DNA from: Aeromonas sobria
GTDB lineage: Bacteria > Pseudomonadota > Gammaproteobacteria > Enterobacterales > Aeromonadaceae
NCBI RefSeq assembly: GCF_000820145.1
Contig: NZ_CDBW01000032.1
Span: 1-64,000, forward strand
Reading direction: 5' to 3'
DNA: 64,000 bases
The position numbers and the translations under genes were made by a program. The notes beneath the pieces were generated by a model that was given only the letters and a program-made list of their open reading frames with translations, was not told where the DNA came from and did not search any database. Positions 56,871-64,000 of this stretch are shown here, one piece after another (position 1 is the stretch's first letter; every line of letters starts with the position of its first letter).

Positions 56871-57381
56871 AAGTGACGTCTCTGTCGTTGGTGTGTTCGG
56901 CCTTGAACCTGATCCCGTGCGACTCCGTGGCACAAGAGACTGCTGCATCCGGCAACAGGCAAGACAGGATGAATGTCTTGAGCGGGACAAAAGCCCCATA
57001 TGAGATGCTATGAATAGTGGTTGAGTGAAAAATGTACCAAAAACAGATTGTGTCAGAAGACTCAACAGGTTAGAGACATTTATTGCCCATGGCTTCATTC
57101 ATAAAATCACACGAAAACAACATATCTATCTAATGGGGTGGGTTCAAGCCCAAATTATGCTTAAGACATTTTGTTACACAGCGAGGGGCTCGCATGTGGC
57201 TTTAGTCTGGTTGTTCTCATTAGCGGGTATGAATCGAGTATCTGGTGACGGCATGGCGATAGTGATATGGCAGCGCGAAAACAGGTGAACTGGATGTTTT
57301 TATTGTGAAAACGGTCAGGGGCCTCTGGGTCTTGGCAAACGCTTCTCATATACTCAGTTACCCTCTCTGCATGGCTTTGGT
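56871..57381. other. Intergenic region between divergent transporter and diguanylate cyclase genes
   Basis: About 510 bases. It must hold the promoters of both genes, but I see no clear consensus box, terminator or supported ORF; a plus-strand frame at 57025-57288 looks like chance. Confidence 0.4.
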
Positions 57382-58515
57382 ATGGACGCCTCACTACTGC
57401 TCAAGCTGGATATTTTTACTTTGATGATCATGGCCTTGTGTGGCTATTGTCTCGGTTTCCTCACTCTCACCATCATTCGTGTCACCCACAACGATATTCC
57501 CGGCGTCGGGGTCTGGTGGTGGTCCAGCCTGTTTGCCATGCTGGGTCAGGCGGGATTCGCCAGTCTGCTGCTGACCCCCACCCCCTATGGCTCTTGGGTT
57601 GGCAATGTCTTCCTGATTTTTCATGTGTTGTTGCTGCTGATCGCCCAACGCTGCTTCTTCCGTCAACCGCCCGGCTGGCGTGCCTGTTGGGGATTTATCC
57701 TGCTGTTTGCCATCATCATGACCTGGTCGGTCGCCATCGATGGCCGGATTGCGGTGCGGGTGATGATCAGCAGCGCCACCTTCCTCGGGCTCAGTACGCT
57801 GATCATCTGGCAGCTCTGGCGTCACGGCCGACCCGATTATCAGGTGGCGGTCTGGGTGCTGATTGGCCTGCATCTGGTGCTGATTGCCATGACCCTGATG
57901 CGGATGTTTGCCGTGTGGGGCGAGGTGATCGAAAGCCCGTTCCAGCGCCAGTTGTTTAACGTGTTGCCCTATGTCTCCATGCTGGTGGGCAGTTCCATGC
58001 TTACCTTCGGGGTGCTGCTGCTCTGCAACCAGCACCGGGCGCTGGAGCTGCGCTATCAGGCCAGTCATGACCTGCTGACCGGGTTGTTCAATCGCCGTGG
58101 TTTTATGGAACGTCTGGCCCGGGGACGGCCTGCACCACAGGGGGCGCTGGTGGTGCTTGATCTGGATGACTTCAAGCAGATCAACGATCGGTATGGTCAT
58201 GAGGTCGGCGATCGGGTGCTGGAGCGAGTCGGGCTGGTGCTGCGCGAGCGGGAGGGAGTGTTGGCCGGTCGCTTTGGTGGCGAGGAGTTTGTGCTGCTGT
58301 TTCGCCATGCCACCGCAGAGGAGGCGAGCGTCCATTGCCAGTCACTGCTGGTTCAGCTTGCGGCCAGCGAGGTGGATGGGATCCATATCACCGTCAGCAT
58401 GGGGGTCGCTCACTGGCAGGGGGAGTGGCACTTTGACCGCCTGTTCCGCCGCGCAGACGATGCCCTCTATCGGGCCAAGCGGGAAGGGAAGAACCGAGTC
58501 TGTCAGGCTGCCTGA
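57382..58515 (+). CDS. Membrane-bound diguanylate cyclase (GGDEF)
   Basis: 377 residues: six or seven hydrophobic segments (about 10-215) and a GGDEF domain (about 222-375). The active site reads GGEEF (299-303), and LDLDDFKQINDRYGHEVGD is intact, so it should make c-di-GMP. No RxxD inhibitory site precedes GGEEF. The ribosome site is weak. The membrane part would sense an unknown signal. Its hairpin terminator follows. Confidence 0.93.
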   Translation: MDASLLLKLDIFTLMIMALCGYCLGFLTLTIIRVTHNDIPGVGVWWWSSLFAMLGQAGFASLLLTPTPYGSWVGNVFLIFHVLLLLIAQRCFFRQPPGWRACWGFILLFAIIMTWSVAIDGRIAVRVMISSATFLGLSTLIIWQLWRHGRPDYQVAVWVLIGLHLVLIAMTLMRMFAVWGEVIESPFQRQLFNVLPYVSMLVGSSMLTFGVLLLCNQHRALELRYQASHDLLTGLFNRRGFMERLARGRPAPQGALVVLDLDDFKQINDRYGHEVGDRVLERVGLVLREREGVLAGRFGGEEFVLLFRHATAEEASVHCQSLLVQLAASEVDGIHITVSMGVAHWQGEWHFDRLFRRADDALYRAKREGKNRVCQAA

Positions 58516-58541
58516 TGCAGGGATAGATTCAGGGATAAAAG

Positions 58542-58570
58542 CAGGGCGCTGTGATCCGCGCCCTGGCTGT
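58542..58570. terminator. Terminator between the GGDEF gene and uhpC
   Basis: An 8-bp stem CAGGGCGC / GCGCCCTG with an 8-base loop and a short T-rich tail, between convergent genes. Confidence 0.7.
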
Positions 58571-58607
58571 TTCCGCTTGCCGGATATGGCTTGTCAGCTG
58601 CCACCCG

Positions 58608-59942
58608 CTACTCTGAATTCGCTTGAGCTGTTCTCGGTGCCTGCGCCTTGAGGAAGGGGAGCAGCAGCAGGGCCGAGACGCCCGCGGCCACCGAGATCAC
58701 CACGAAGAAGCCGTTCCAGTGCCAGATCTCCATCACCTTGGCCAGCGGATAGCCCGACAGCGCCGCTCCCATGTAGGCAAACAGGCCGACAAAGCCGGTG
58801 GCTGCCCCCGCCGAGTTTTTGTGGGAGCACTCCGCCGCCGCCATGCCGATCAGCATCTGGGGGCCGAACACGAAGAAGCCGATGGTAAAGAAACAGGCCG
58901 CCTGCATCACATAGCTGAAGAAGGGCATCAGCCACAGCGACCCCACCGCCAGCAGGATCCCCACCGCAAAGATCAGGTTCATCGGGCCGCGGTTGCCATT
59001 GAACAGCTTGTCCGATCCCCAGCCCGCCACCAGAGCGCCGATAAAGCCCCCCACCTCGAACATGGAGATGGCCGAGTTGGCGCTCATCAGATTGAAGCCG
59101 CGCTGCTCGGTCATATAGAGGTTGCCCCAGTCATTGATGGCGGTGCGGACCACATAGACCAGCACGTAACAGCAGGCCAGCAGCCAGATATAGGGGTTGC
59201 CCAGCACATATTTACTCAGGATCTGGCGGTGGGAGAGCCCCGCATCCTGGGTCTGCTGGGCTAGCTCCATGGCATCATTTCGCCACTCGCCCACTGTTGG
59301 TAATCCCATGGCGCTCGGGGTATCCCGCAGCCGCCAGCAGAGGAACAACCCCGCGACGATGGCGATAAGGCCGGGCACTATCATGCCGTAGCGCCAGCCA
59401 TGTTGCAGGGCGATGGTGCTGACGATGAGGGGGATCAGCGCCCCGCCCACGTTGTGGGCGGTGTTCCAGGCCGACCACCAGACCCCGCGCTCGGTGCGCG
59501 AATACCAGCTGGTGAGCAGCTTGGAGCAGGGGGGCCAGCCCCAGCCCTGAAAGAAGGCGTTGGCGACCCAGAGGGCGGCAAACATCCAGAGTGCCGACGA
59601 GAGGCCGAACAGGATATTGATGACGCCGGTGGCAATCAGTCCGACCCCCATGAAGTAGCGCGGATTGGCGCGGTCACTGATGATGCCGGAGAAAAACTTG
59701 GAGCAGCCGTAGGTGAGATAGAACAGGGTCCACAGCATGCCGATGTCGGACTTGTCCAGCATGCCGCTCGCCAGCATGTCCGGCATGGCGAAGTTGAAGC
59801 TCTTGCGGGTGAAGTAGAACACCGCATAGCCCAGATACATGGTCAGCAGCAGGTGCAGTCGCCAGTGGCGATAGGTGGCGTCGATCTCGGCCTGATCCCG
59901 GATAAGGGGTTGGGGCGGTGCGCTTCTCATAAAACTCAGCAC
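58608..59942 (-). CDS. uhpC: Sugar phosphate sensor UhpC (MFS family)
   Basis: 444 residues (E. coli UhpC 439), 12 hydrophobic segments. YAVFYFTRKSFNFAMPDMLA and RANPRYFMGVGLIATG follow the organophosphate transporter pattern. UhpC senses external glucose-6-phosphate and signals to UhpB. GTG 59942 has GAGGG 7 bases upstream; ATG 59930 is an alternative. Third gene of uhpABC. Position and length argue for UhpC rather than the transporter UhpT. Confidence 0.9.
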   Translation of the reverse strand: MLSFMRSAPPQPLIRDQAEIDATYRHWRLHLLLTMYLGYAVFYFTRKSFNFAMPDMLASGMLDKSDIGMLWTLFYLTYGCSKFFSGIISDRANPRYFMGVGLIATGVINILFGLSSALWMFAALWVANAFFQGWGWPPCSKLLTSWYSRTERGVWWSAWNTAHNVGGALIPLIVSTIALQHGWRYGMIVPGLIAIVAGLFLCWRLRDTPSAMGLPTVGEWRNDAMELAQQTQDAGLSHRQILSKYVLGNPYIWLLACCYVLVYVVRTAINDWGNLYMTEQRGFNLMSANSAISMFEVGGFIGALVAGWGSDKLFNGNRGPMNLIFAVGILLAVGSLWLMPFFSYVMQAACFFTIGFFVFGPQMLIGMAAAECSHKNSAGAATGFVGLFAYMGAALSGYPLAKVMEIWHWNGFFVVISVAAGVSALLLLPFLKAQAPRTAQANSE

Positions 59943-59969
59943 AGGCTGGCCCTCTGGTGATGATGGTGA

Positions 59970-61490
59970 TCAGCCATGACTCTCCTCCCGTTTGCGACTG
60001 GGCAGGTTGACCGTCAGCTGGGTACCGTGGATGCAGGAGAGTTGCAGACTGCCCCCGAGCGCCTGCACCCGCTCGCGAATGCCGAGCAGGCCATAGCCCT
60101 GTTGCGGGCGGCTCTCTGGCAGACCGCGGCCATCATCTTCCAGCACCAGTTGCAGCTGTTCGCCACTGGCCCGGGCGCGAATGGTGACCGAGTGGGCATT
60201 GGCATGTTTGACCACGTTGTTGAGCCCCTCCTGACAGACCCGAAACAGGGTGACCCGCTGGGCATCGGAGAGATCCCCATCCGCCAGCTGCCACTCCAGT
60301 CGGGTGACGATGCCGTGACGTTCCAACTCCAGCTCCCGCAGCAGGGCGCGCACCGCCTGCTCCAGGGTCATGTCGTCGAGCTGGCGCGGGCGCAGCCGCC
60401 CGAGCAGGCCGCGCACCGCGTCGTAGATCCCGAGCGACAGGGTGTCGATGAGGGCGCTGCTCTGAACTACACCTGCGTTGTCAGGGGCGAGACGGCGCAC
60501 TATGCCAGCCTGGGTACGAATGGCGGTGATGGTCTGGCCGATATCGTCGTGCAGTTCGCGCGCCACCTCCTTGCGGATGCTCTCCTCGGTCTCCAGCAGC
60601 CGCTCGGTGAGCTGGCGATTGTGGGCGAGCTGGCGGGTTAGCGCCTGATTGAGTTCCCGCTGGCGCTGGATCCCGGCGCCGAGCAGCAGGCCGGTGAGGC
60701 TCTGGGCCAGCAGGGAGAGCAGCAGGTCGAGGGGGTGATCATGCCAGGCCTGGCTCGCCAGCAGGGCGATGGTGTTCATCAGGGTGGCGAGCAGCGCCCC
60801 CTGCCAGCCGTAGCGCCACGCCATGGCGATGATGGGGATGGCCAGACAAAACGGGGTGAAGCGCACCAGCGAGTTGGGTAAGCCCAGTTGCAAGCCAAGG
60901 CTCAGGATAAAGAGCAGCAGATACCAGACCAGATGGCGAAAGCGCCAGTCCACCGGCTGATCCACCAGCGCAGGGCCCAGCGGCACCCAGGTGGCGCGGG
61001 TGAGGTAGTGCCAGATCAACATGCAGGTCGTGGTGAGGGTCAGGCCGCCGGTGAGGGTGAGCAGCAGGGCCGAGAGGCCATCTTCCCCCACCAGATACCA
61101 GAGCAGGGCTTGCAGCAGTGCCGCCGCCGTGACGGTGGCCAGCAGCAACAACAGTTGCTGCCAGTCGTTGTATACCTGTTGGCGGCGGGCAATCCACAGG
61201 GGCAGCAGGGTGATCACACTGCCCACGATCAGCCACTGCCAGTGGGGCAGCCCCACCTCCAGATTGAGCCAGTAGAGCAGCAGCCCTTCGCACAATAGCA
61301 GTGGCGGCCAGTAGTGGCCGGGGCTTTGCAGCAGCAGCCCCAAGCGCAGGCCGAAGGGGAACAGCAGCACCGCCAGCGCCGGGCCACCCGCCAGATGCAG
61401 GCTGATGCTCCAGAGGCAAAACCAGCCGGCGGCAAAGATGAAGCTGGCCGCCAGGGCGATGGCGACATAGCTGGCCAGACGGGAGATCAC
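59970..61490 (-). CDS. uhpB: Sensor histidine kinase UhpB
   Basis: 506 residues (E. coli 500). An N-terminal membrane part of about eight segments (1-275) is followed by a NarX-type kinase domain: H-box [20 protein letters not shown] and the ATP-binding [20 protein letters not shown]. It phosphorylates UhpA when UhpC detects glucose-6-phosphate. Its start overlaps the uhpA stop by 4 bases. Confidence 0.93.
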   Translation of the reverse strand: MISRLASYVAIALAASFIFAAGWFCLWSISLHLAGGPALAVLLFPFGLRLGLLLQSPGHYWPPLLLCEGLLLYWLNLEVGLPHWQWLIVGSVITLLPLWIARRQQVYNDWQQLLLLLATVTAAALLQALLWYLVGEDGLSALLLTLTGGLTLTTTCMLIWHYLTRATWVPLGPALVDQPVDWRFRHLVWYLLLFILSLGLQLGLPNSLVRFTPFCLAIPIIAMAWRYGWQGALLATLMNTIALLASQAWHDHPLDLLLSLLAQSLTGLLLGAGIQRQRELNQALTRQLAHNRQLTERLLETEESIRKEVARELHDDIGQTITAIRTQAGIVRRLAPDNAGVVQSSALIDTLSLGIYDAVRGLLGRLRPRQLDDMTLEQAVRALLRELELERHGIVTRLEWQLADGDLSDAQRVTLFRVCQEGLNNVVKHANAHSVTIRARASGEQLQLVLEDDGRGLPESRPQQGYGLLGIRERVQALGGSLQLSCIHGTQLTVNLPSRKREESHG

Positions 61491-62077
61491 CAGCTATCCA
61501 GCATGCGGTGGGCCAGCTCGACGTTGTTGCTGACCTTGAGCTTGTCCATCAGGTTGGCGCGATGGACATGTACCGTCTTGGGGGAGAGGCCGAGCTGCTC
61601 GGCGATGGCCTTCACCTCCAGCCCCTGCGCCAGTAACTGGGCAATCTCCCGCTCCCGATTGGTGAGGGGATCCCGGCTGCTGCTGGCCAGCTTCTGGGCG
61701 ATGTCCGGCGTCAGGTAGCAGCCACCCAGAGCCGCGGTACGCACGGCGGCGATCAGCTCGTCCGGGCTGCAGCGTTTGGAGAGAAATCCCTTGGCACCGG
61801 TTTGCAGCGCCTGCTCAATGAGGGCGGGGCTGTCGTGAACCGAGAGCATCACCACCGCCAGACCGGAGGGGAGCTGCTTGAGCAGCTCCAGCCCCGATTG
61901 GTCTGGCATCGAAATGTCGCAGACACAGACCCGCGCCCCGCTGCCGGGCAGACCGGCAAGGGCGTCACTGGCGGAGCCGAATTCGGCGACCACCTGCAGA
62001 TCGGGCTCCAGATTGAGCAGTTGGGCAAAACCGGATCGGACGATCTGGTGATCGTCGATAAGGGCAATTTTTATCAT
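61487..62077 (-). CDS. uhpA: Response regulator UhpA
   Basis: 196 residues, the same as E. coli, and closely similar along its length. Receiver: [20 protein letters not shown], with the phospho-acceptor Asp in [15 protein letters not shown]. LuxR/NarL-type helix-turn-helix at about 140-190 ([20 protein letters not shown], then [18 protein letters not shown]). In E. coli it activates uhpT, which is not in this window. Confidence 0.96.
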   Translation of the reverse strand: MIKIALIDDHQIVRSGFAQLLNLEPDLQVVAEFGSASDALAGLPGSGARVCVCDISMPDQSGLELLKQLPSGLAVVMLSVHDSPALIEQALQTGAKGFLSKRCSPDELIAAVRTAALGGCYLTPDIAQKLASSSRDPLTNREREIAQLLAQGLEVKAIAEQLGLSPKTVHVHRANLMDKLKVSNNVELAHRMLDSW

Positions 62078-62098
62078 GATGTCAGCCTGAAATTCGGT

Positions 62099-62116
62099 GC
62101 GTCATGACCATGACGC
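62099..62116. promoter_or_regulatory. Inverted repeat upstream of uhpA
   Basis: GCGTCAT-GACC-ATGACGC, a perfect 7-bp inverted repeat 22 bases before the uhpA ATG. It could be an operator or a leader hairpin. Confidence 0.4.
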
Positions 62117-62258
62117 GGCCAACAAGATACCTGCCCCCCGAGTCAGGCTCAAGGGGCGGGGGACGATAGGGGGAAAATCGGCTCGATAAGCAAGGGAAGC
62201 TTGATCGGGATCAGGCTGTGCGGGCTGGCCTCCCGAGCTGGCCTGCCCGCAACGGGAG

Positions 62259-62654
62259 TCAGCGGTGCAGCTCGCCGGCACGCTCCGGCTGATAGACCAC
62301 TTCCAGAATTTCCACCTCGATGGTGCGCCCGGCGGGGCCCGGCCAGGCAATGCTGTCGCCCACTTTCAGGCCGAGCAGGGCACTGCCCACCGGCGCCAGT
62401 ACCGAGATGTTGCTCTCGTCGCCCTTGGCATCGCGCGGGTAGACCAGGGTGAGGCAGAACTCGTTGCCGCTGCTCTGCATCTTGAAGCGCACCTTGCTGT
62501 TCATGGTGACCACGTCCGGCGGCATGTCGGCCGGTTCGCGGATCTCGGCGCGGTCCAGCTCTTCTTGCAGGGCCAGATGCTGCGGGTGGTTGCCGAGCAG
62601 TTGTTCGATACGGTCCAGATCAAGGCTGGAGATAACGAGATGAGGTTGTTTCAT
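62259..62654 (-). CDS. rnk: Regulator of nucleoside diphosphate kinase Rnk
   Basis: 131 residues (E. coli Rnk 136). A short coiled N-terminus (LDLDRIEQLLGNHPQHLALQ) precedes a GreA/GreB C-terminal FKBP-like domain (VTMNSKVRFKMQSSGNEFCL, then SVLAPVGSALLGLKVGDSIA). Rnk binds RNA polymerase near the secondary channel. AAGGA lies 8 bases before the ATG. Confidence 0.92.
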   Translation of the reverse strand: MKQPHLVISSLDLDRIEQLLGNHPQHLALQEELDRAEIREPADMPPDVVTMNSKVRFKMQSSGNEFCLTLVYPRDAKGDESNISVLAPVGSALLGLKVGDSIAWPGPAGRTIEVEILEVVYQPERAGELHR

Positions 62655-62897
62655 AGGATATTCCTTATCAATAGCAGAGAGGCCAGGCCGACAAGGGAAG
62701 GCTGGCCAGTACGCTGGATGTCACACAATGGTTTACACAGATTCAAAACAGTGAAAATGCCATGCCCCCAAACGACTCGCGGCCGAAGGAGCGAGGCGGG
62801 GGCTCAGCAGGGTGTGAGCAAATGCGAGGAAATAACGAGTATTTTCATGGGGCTACCATAACCATTCTGGCTGGCCTTGGCAACCGTGACTGAGTGA

Positions 62898-63635
62898 CTA
62901 CTCAGGAGCCTGATAGTTGTACTGACGGATGATCCGCGCCAGGGTGCCATCATGGCGCATCTCGTCGATCACGGCTTGCCAGCGACGACCTTCGGTGAAG
63001 GGGAAATCCTTGCTGGCCGCGACATAAAACTGGGTGCGCATCAGGGTCTCCCCGCGTACCAGCAGGTCGGTCGGCAAAGCACCAAGGCGCTGGTTGTAGA
63101 GGATGGCGTTCCAGGCGGCCACCCAAGCATCGATGCGACCCCGATTCAATTTCTGGGCATTGAGCTTCTCGGTAGCCACAGTATCACTCTCAAGCTGGAG
63201 TCGTTGTCTGAGCAGATGCTGACCGAAGGAGTAGCGCAGGGTGCCGACCTGCAGCGGGGGGAGATCAGTCACCCTGAGCGGGGCAGGATGAAACCGGCGA
63301 TCGCTGACGATGACAAAATCGTCATCGAGGATCGGTGTCACCCAGTAGTAGAGGTGTTCCCGTTGAGAGCTGCGCACCGGCGGGATCAGCAAGACATCCT
63401 TGCGATGCGCGGTTTGGGTGAGCGCCCGTGCCAGCGGCATCAACTCGATGGTGAGCGGTTCTTTGAGGCGTCGTGCGGCCTCTTCCATGATCTCGATGGC
63501 GACACCGCTTGGTTTGCCGTGAGAGGAGCGAATGACATAGGGGGGCAGCTCGGCCGCCACCAGCACAATAGCCTGGGCGCCGGTGTGTACCAGCAATAAC
63601 AGCAGGGCAAAAAAGGGCAGGCAGAGAGCGCGCAT
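62898..63635 (-). CDS. Periplasmic solute-binding protein, family 3
   Basis: 245 residues from ATG 63635, which gives a signal peptide (MRALCLPFFALLLLLVHTGA). VAAELPPYVIRSSHGKPSGV and AIEIMEEAARRLKEPLTIEL fit the SBP_bac_3 pattern. The frame is open to 63698; no start has a good ribosome site. No permease is adjacent. It is the second orphan protein of this type in the window. Confidence 0.8.
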   Translation of the reverse strand: MRALCLPFFALLLLLVHTGAQAIVLVAAELPPYVIRSSHGKPSGVAIEIMEEAARRLKEPLTIELMPLARALTQTAHRKDVLLIPPVRSSQREHLYYWVTPILDDDFVIVSDRRFHPAPLRVTDLPPLQVGTLRYSFGQHLLRQRLQLESDTVATEKLNAQKLNRGRIDAWVAAWNAILYNQRLGALPTDLLVRGETLMRTQFYVAASKDFPFTEGRRWQAVIDEMRHDGTLARIIRQYNYQAPE

Positions 63636-63717
63636 CAAGATCGTGAGCCAGAGTCGAATGGTCAGAGTGTAACATTCCTGCCTGCGTTGTCTTTCCACCC
63701 GCTGAAGGGTTGGGATC

Positions 63718-64000
63718 TCAGTCGAAGAAATCCCGCAAATCGCGCACTTCGTAATCGGCGAGTTGCAACCAGGGGAGCTGAGCGGGCAGCTTGCGCAGGG
63801 TCACCTCCATCCGGTAGCTGCGATAGCCATCGAGGCTGGCCGACTCGACCACCAGCGGGATCTGCCACTGATGCGACCAGAGGATGCGGGTTCGTTGCCG
63901 CCCTTCGCGTTTTTGATACCAGCGGGCCTGCTCGGGGGCGGTCTCATCCAGCGGAGTCATCCCTTCGATCAGCGCCGGGTTGACGAGATGGCGGATCCGC
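63718..64000 (-). CDS. Hypothetical protein, C-terminal part (runs off the window)
   Basis: The frame stays open to the window edge past the first ATG (63960), so the N-terminus is missing. At least 93 residues are visible, ending WLQLADYEVRDLRDFFD. It is soluble and rich in Arg, Leu and Trp. I do not recognise the family. It lies just upstream of the solute-binding gene in the same direction. Confidence 0.6.
   Translation of the reverse strand, partial: RIRHLVNPALIEGMTPLDETAPEQARWYQKREGRQRTRILWSHQWQIPLVVESASLDGYRSYRMEVTLRKLPAQLPWLQLADYEVRDLRDFFD

Noticed and set aside
57025..57288. 87-codon ORF between the glutamine-type operon and the GGDEF gene
   Set aside because: No ribosome site, mixed composition and no family resemblance.

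Overview
The window looks like one chromosomal stretch of a motile, high-GC gammaproteobacterium of the Aeromonas type. This rests on the FlrABC sigma-54 flagellar cascade, the 'flgNMA / cheVR / flgB-E' arrangement seen in Vibrio and Aeromonas, an UhpA almost colinear with the enterobacterial protein, enlarged PstC and PstA permeases, and gammaproteobacterial housekeeping genes (rsuA, hda, tadA, ppk-ppx, purMN, upp, rnk). I ran no database search, so the genus is an inference.

Layout. 1-500: 3' part of an IS1595/ISXO2-type transposase. 531-8198 (-): flgFGHIJKL behind a sigma-54 promoter. 8630-13957: HD-GYP c-di-GMP phosphodiesterase, rsuA, EamA transporter, orphan OppA-like protein and yfcE, which separate the two flagellar blocks. 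13977-20671: flgN-flgM-flgA (-), then cheV-cheR and flgBCDE (+), with their own sigma-54 and sigma-28 promoters and terminators. 20672-21518: mostly non-coding, with a 58-residue small ORF. 21519-25655 (-): ppx, ppk (with a Pho box) and a GcvR-like ACT protein. 25852-30890 (+): a DUF2726/zinc-ribbon protein, then flrA, flrB and flrC. 31035-36375: ybgI/NIF3, purMN (-), upp with a PurR-like operator, a DUF2066 exported protein and hda. 36376-39618: a 141-bp palindromic element and the glyoxylate shunt genes aceBA (-). 40307-41536: a small ORF, tRNA-Pro(GGG) and tadA. 41685-47465 (+): Pho box-pstC-pstA-pstB-phoU without pstS. 47618-54066: CNNM/CBS membrane protein, lipoprotein, mmuM plus an APC permease, a fatty-acid-hydroxylase-type enzyme and a lone solute-binding protein. 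54178-56870 (-): glutamine-type ABC transporter. 57382-62077: diguanylate cyclase and uhpABC (-) without uhpT. 62259-64000: rnk, another solute-binding protein and a gene cut by the window edge.

How the genes work together. FlrA (sigma-54 activator with conserved c-di-GMP-binding arginines) would drive flrBC; phosphorylated FlrC would drive the sigma-54 promoters I see before flgF, flgB and flgA; FliA would read the promoter before flgMN to feed back through the anti-sigma factor FlgM. An HD-GYP enzyme and a GGDEF enzyme in the same window could set the c-di-GMP level read by FlrA. Phosphate genes form a second theme: both ppk and pstC carry PhoB-type boxes.

I did not find a clearly novel defence system, prophage, CRISPR array or biosynthetic cluster. 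The most unusual items are small: a 13-codon relic or leader resembling the start of phoU just before phoU, a tandem duplication of the permease/ATPase junction in the glutamine-type transporter, a 141-bp inverted-repeat element after hda, two well-positioned small ORFs, and the split flg locus beside a transposase fragment.
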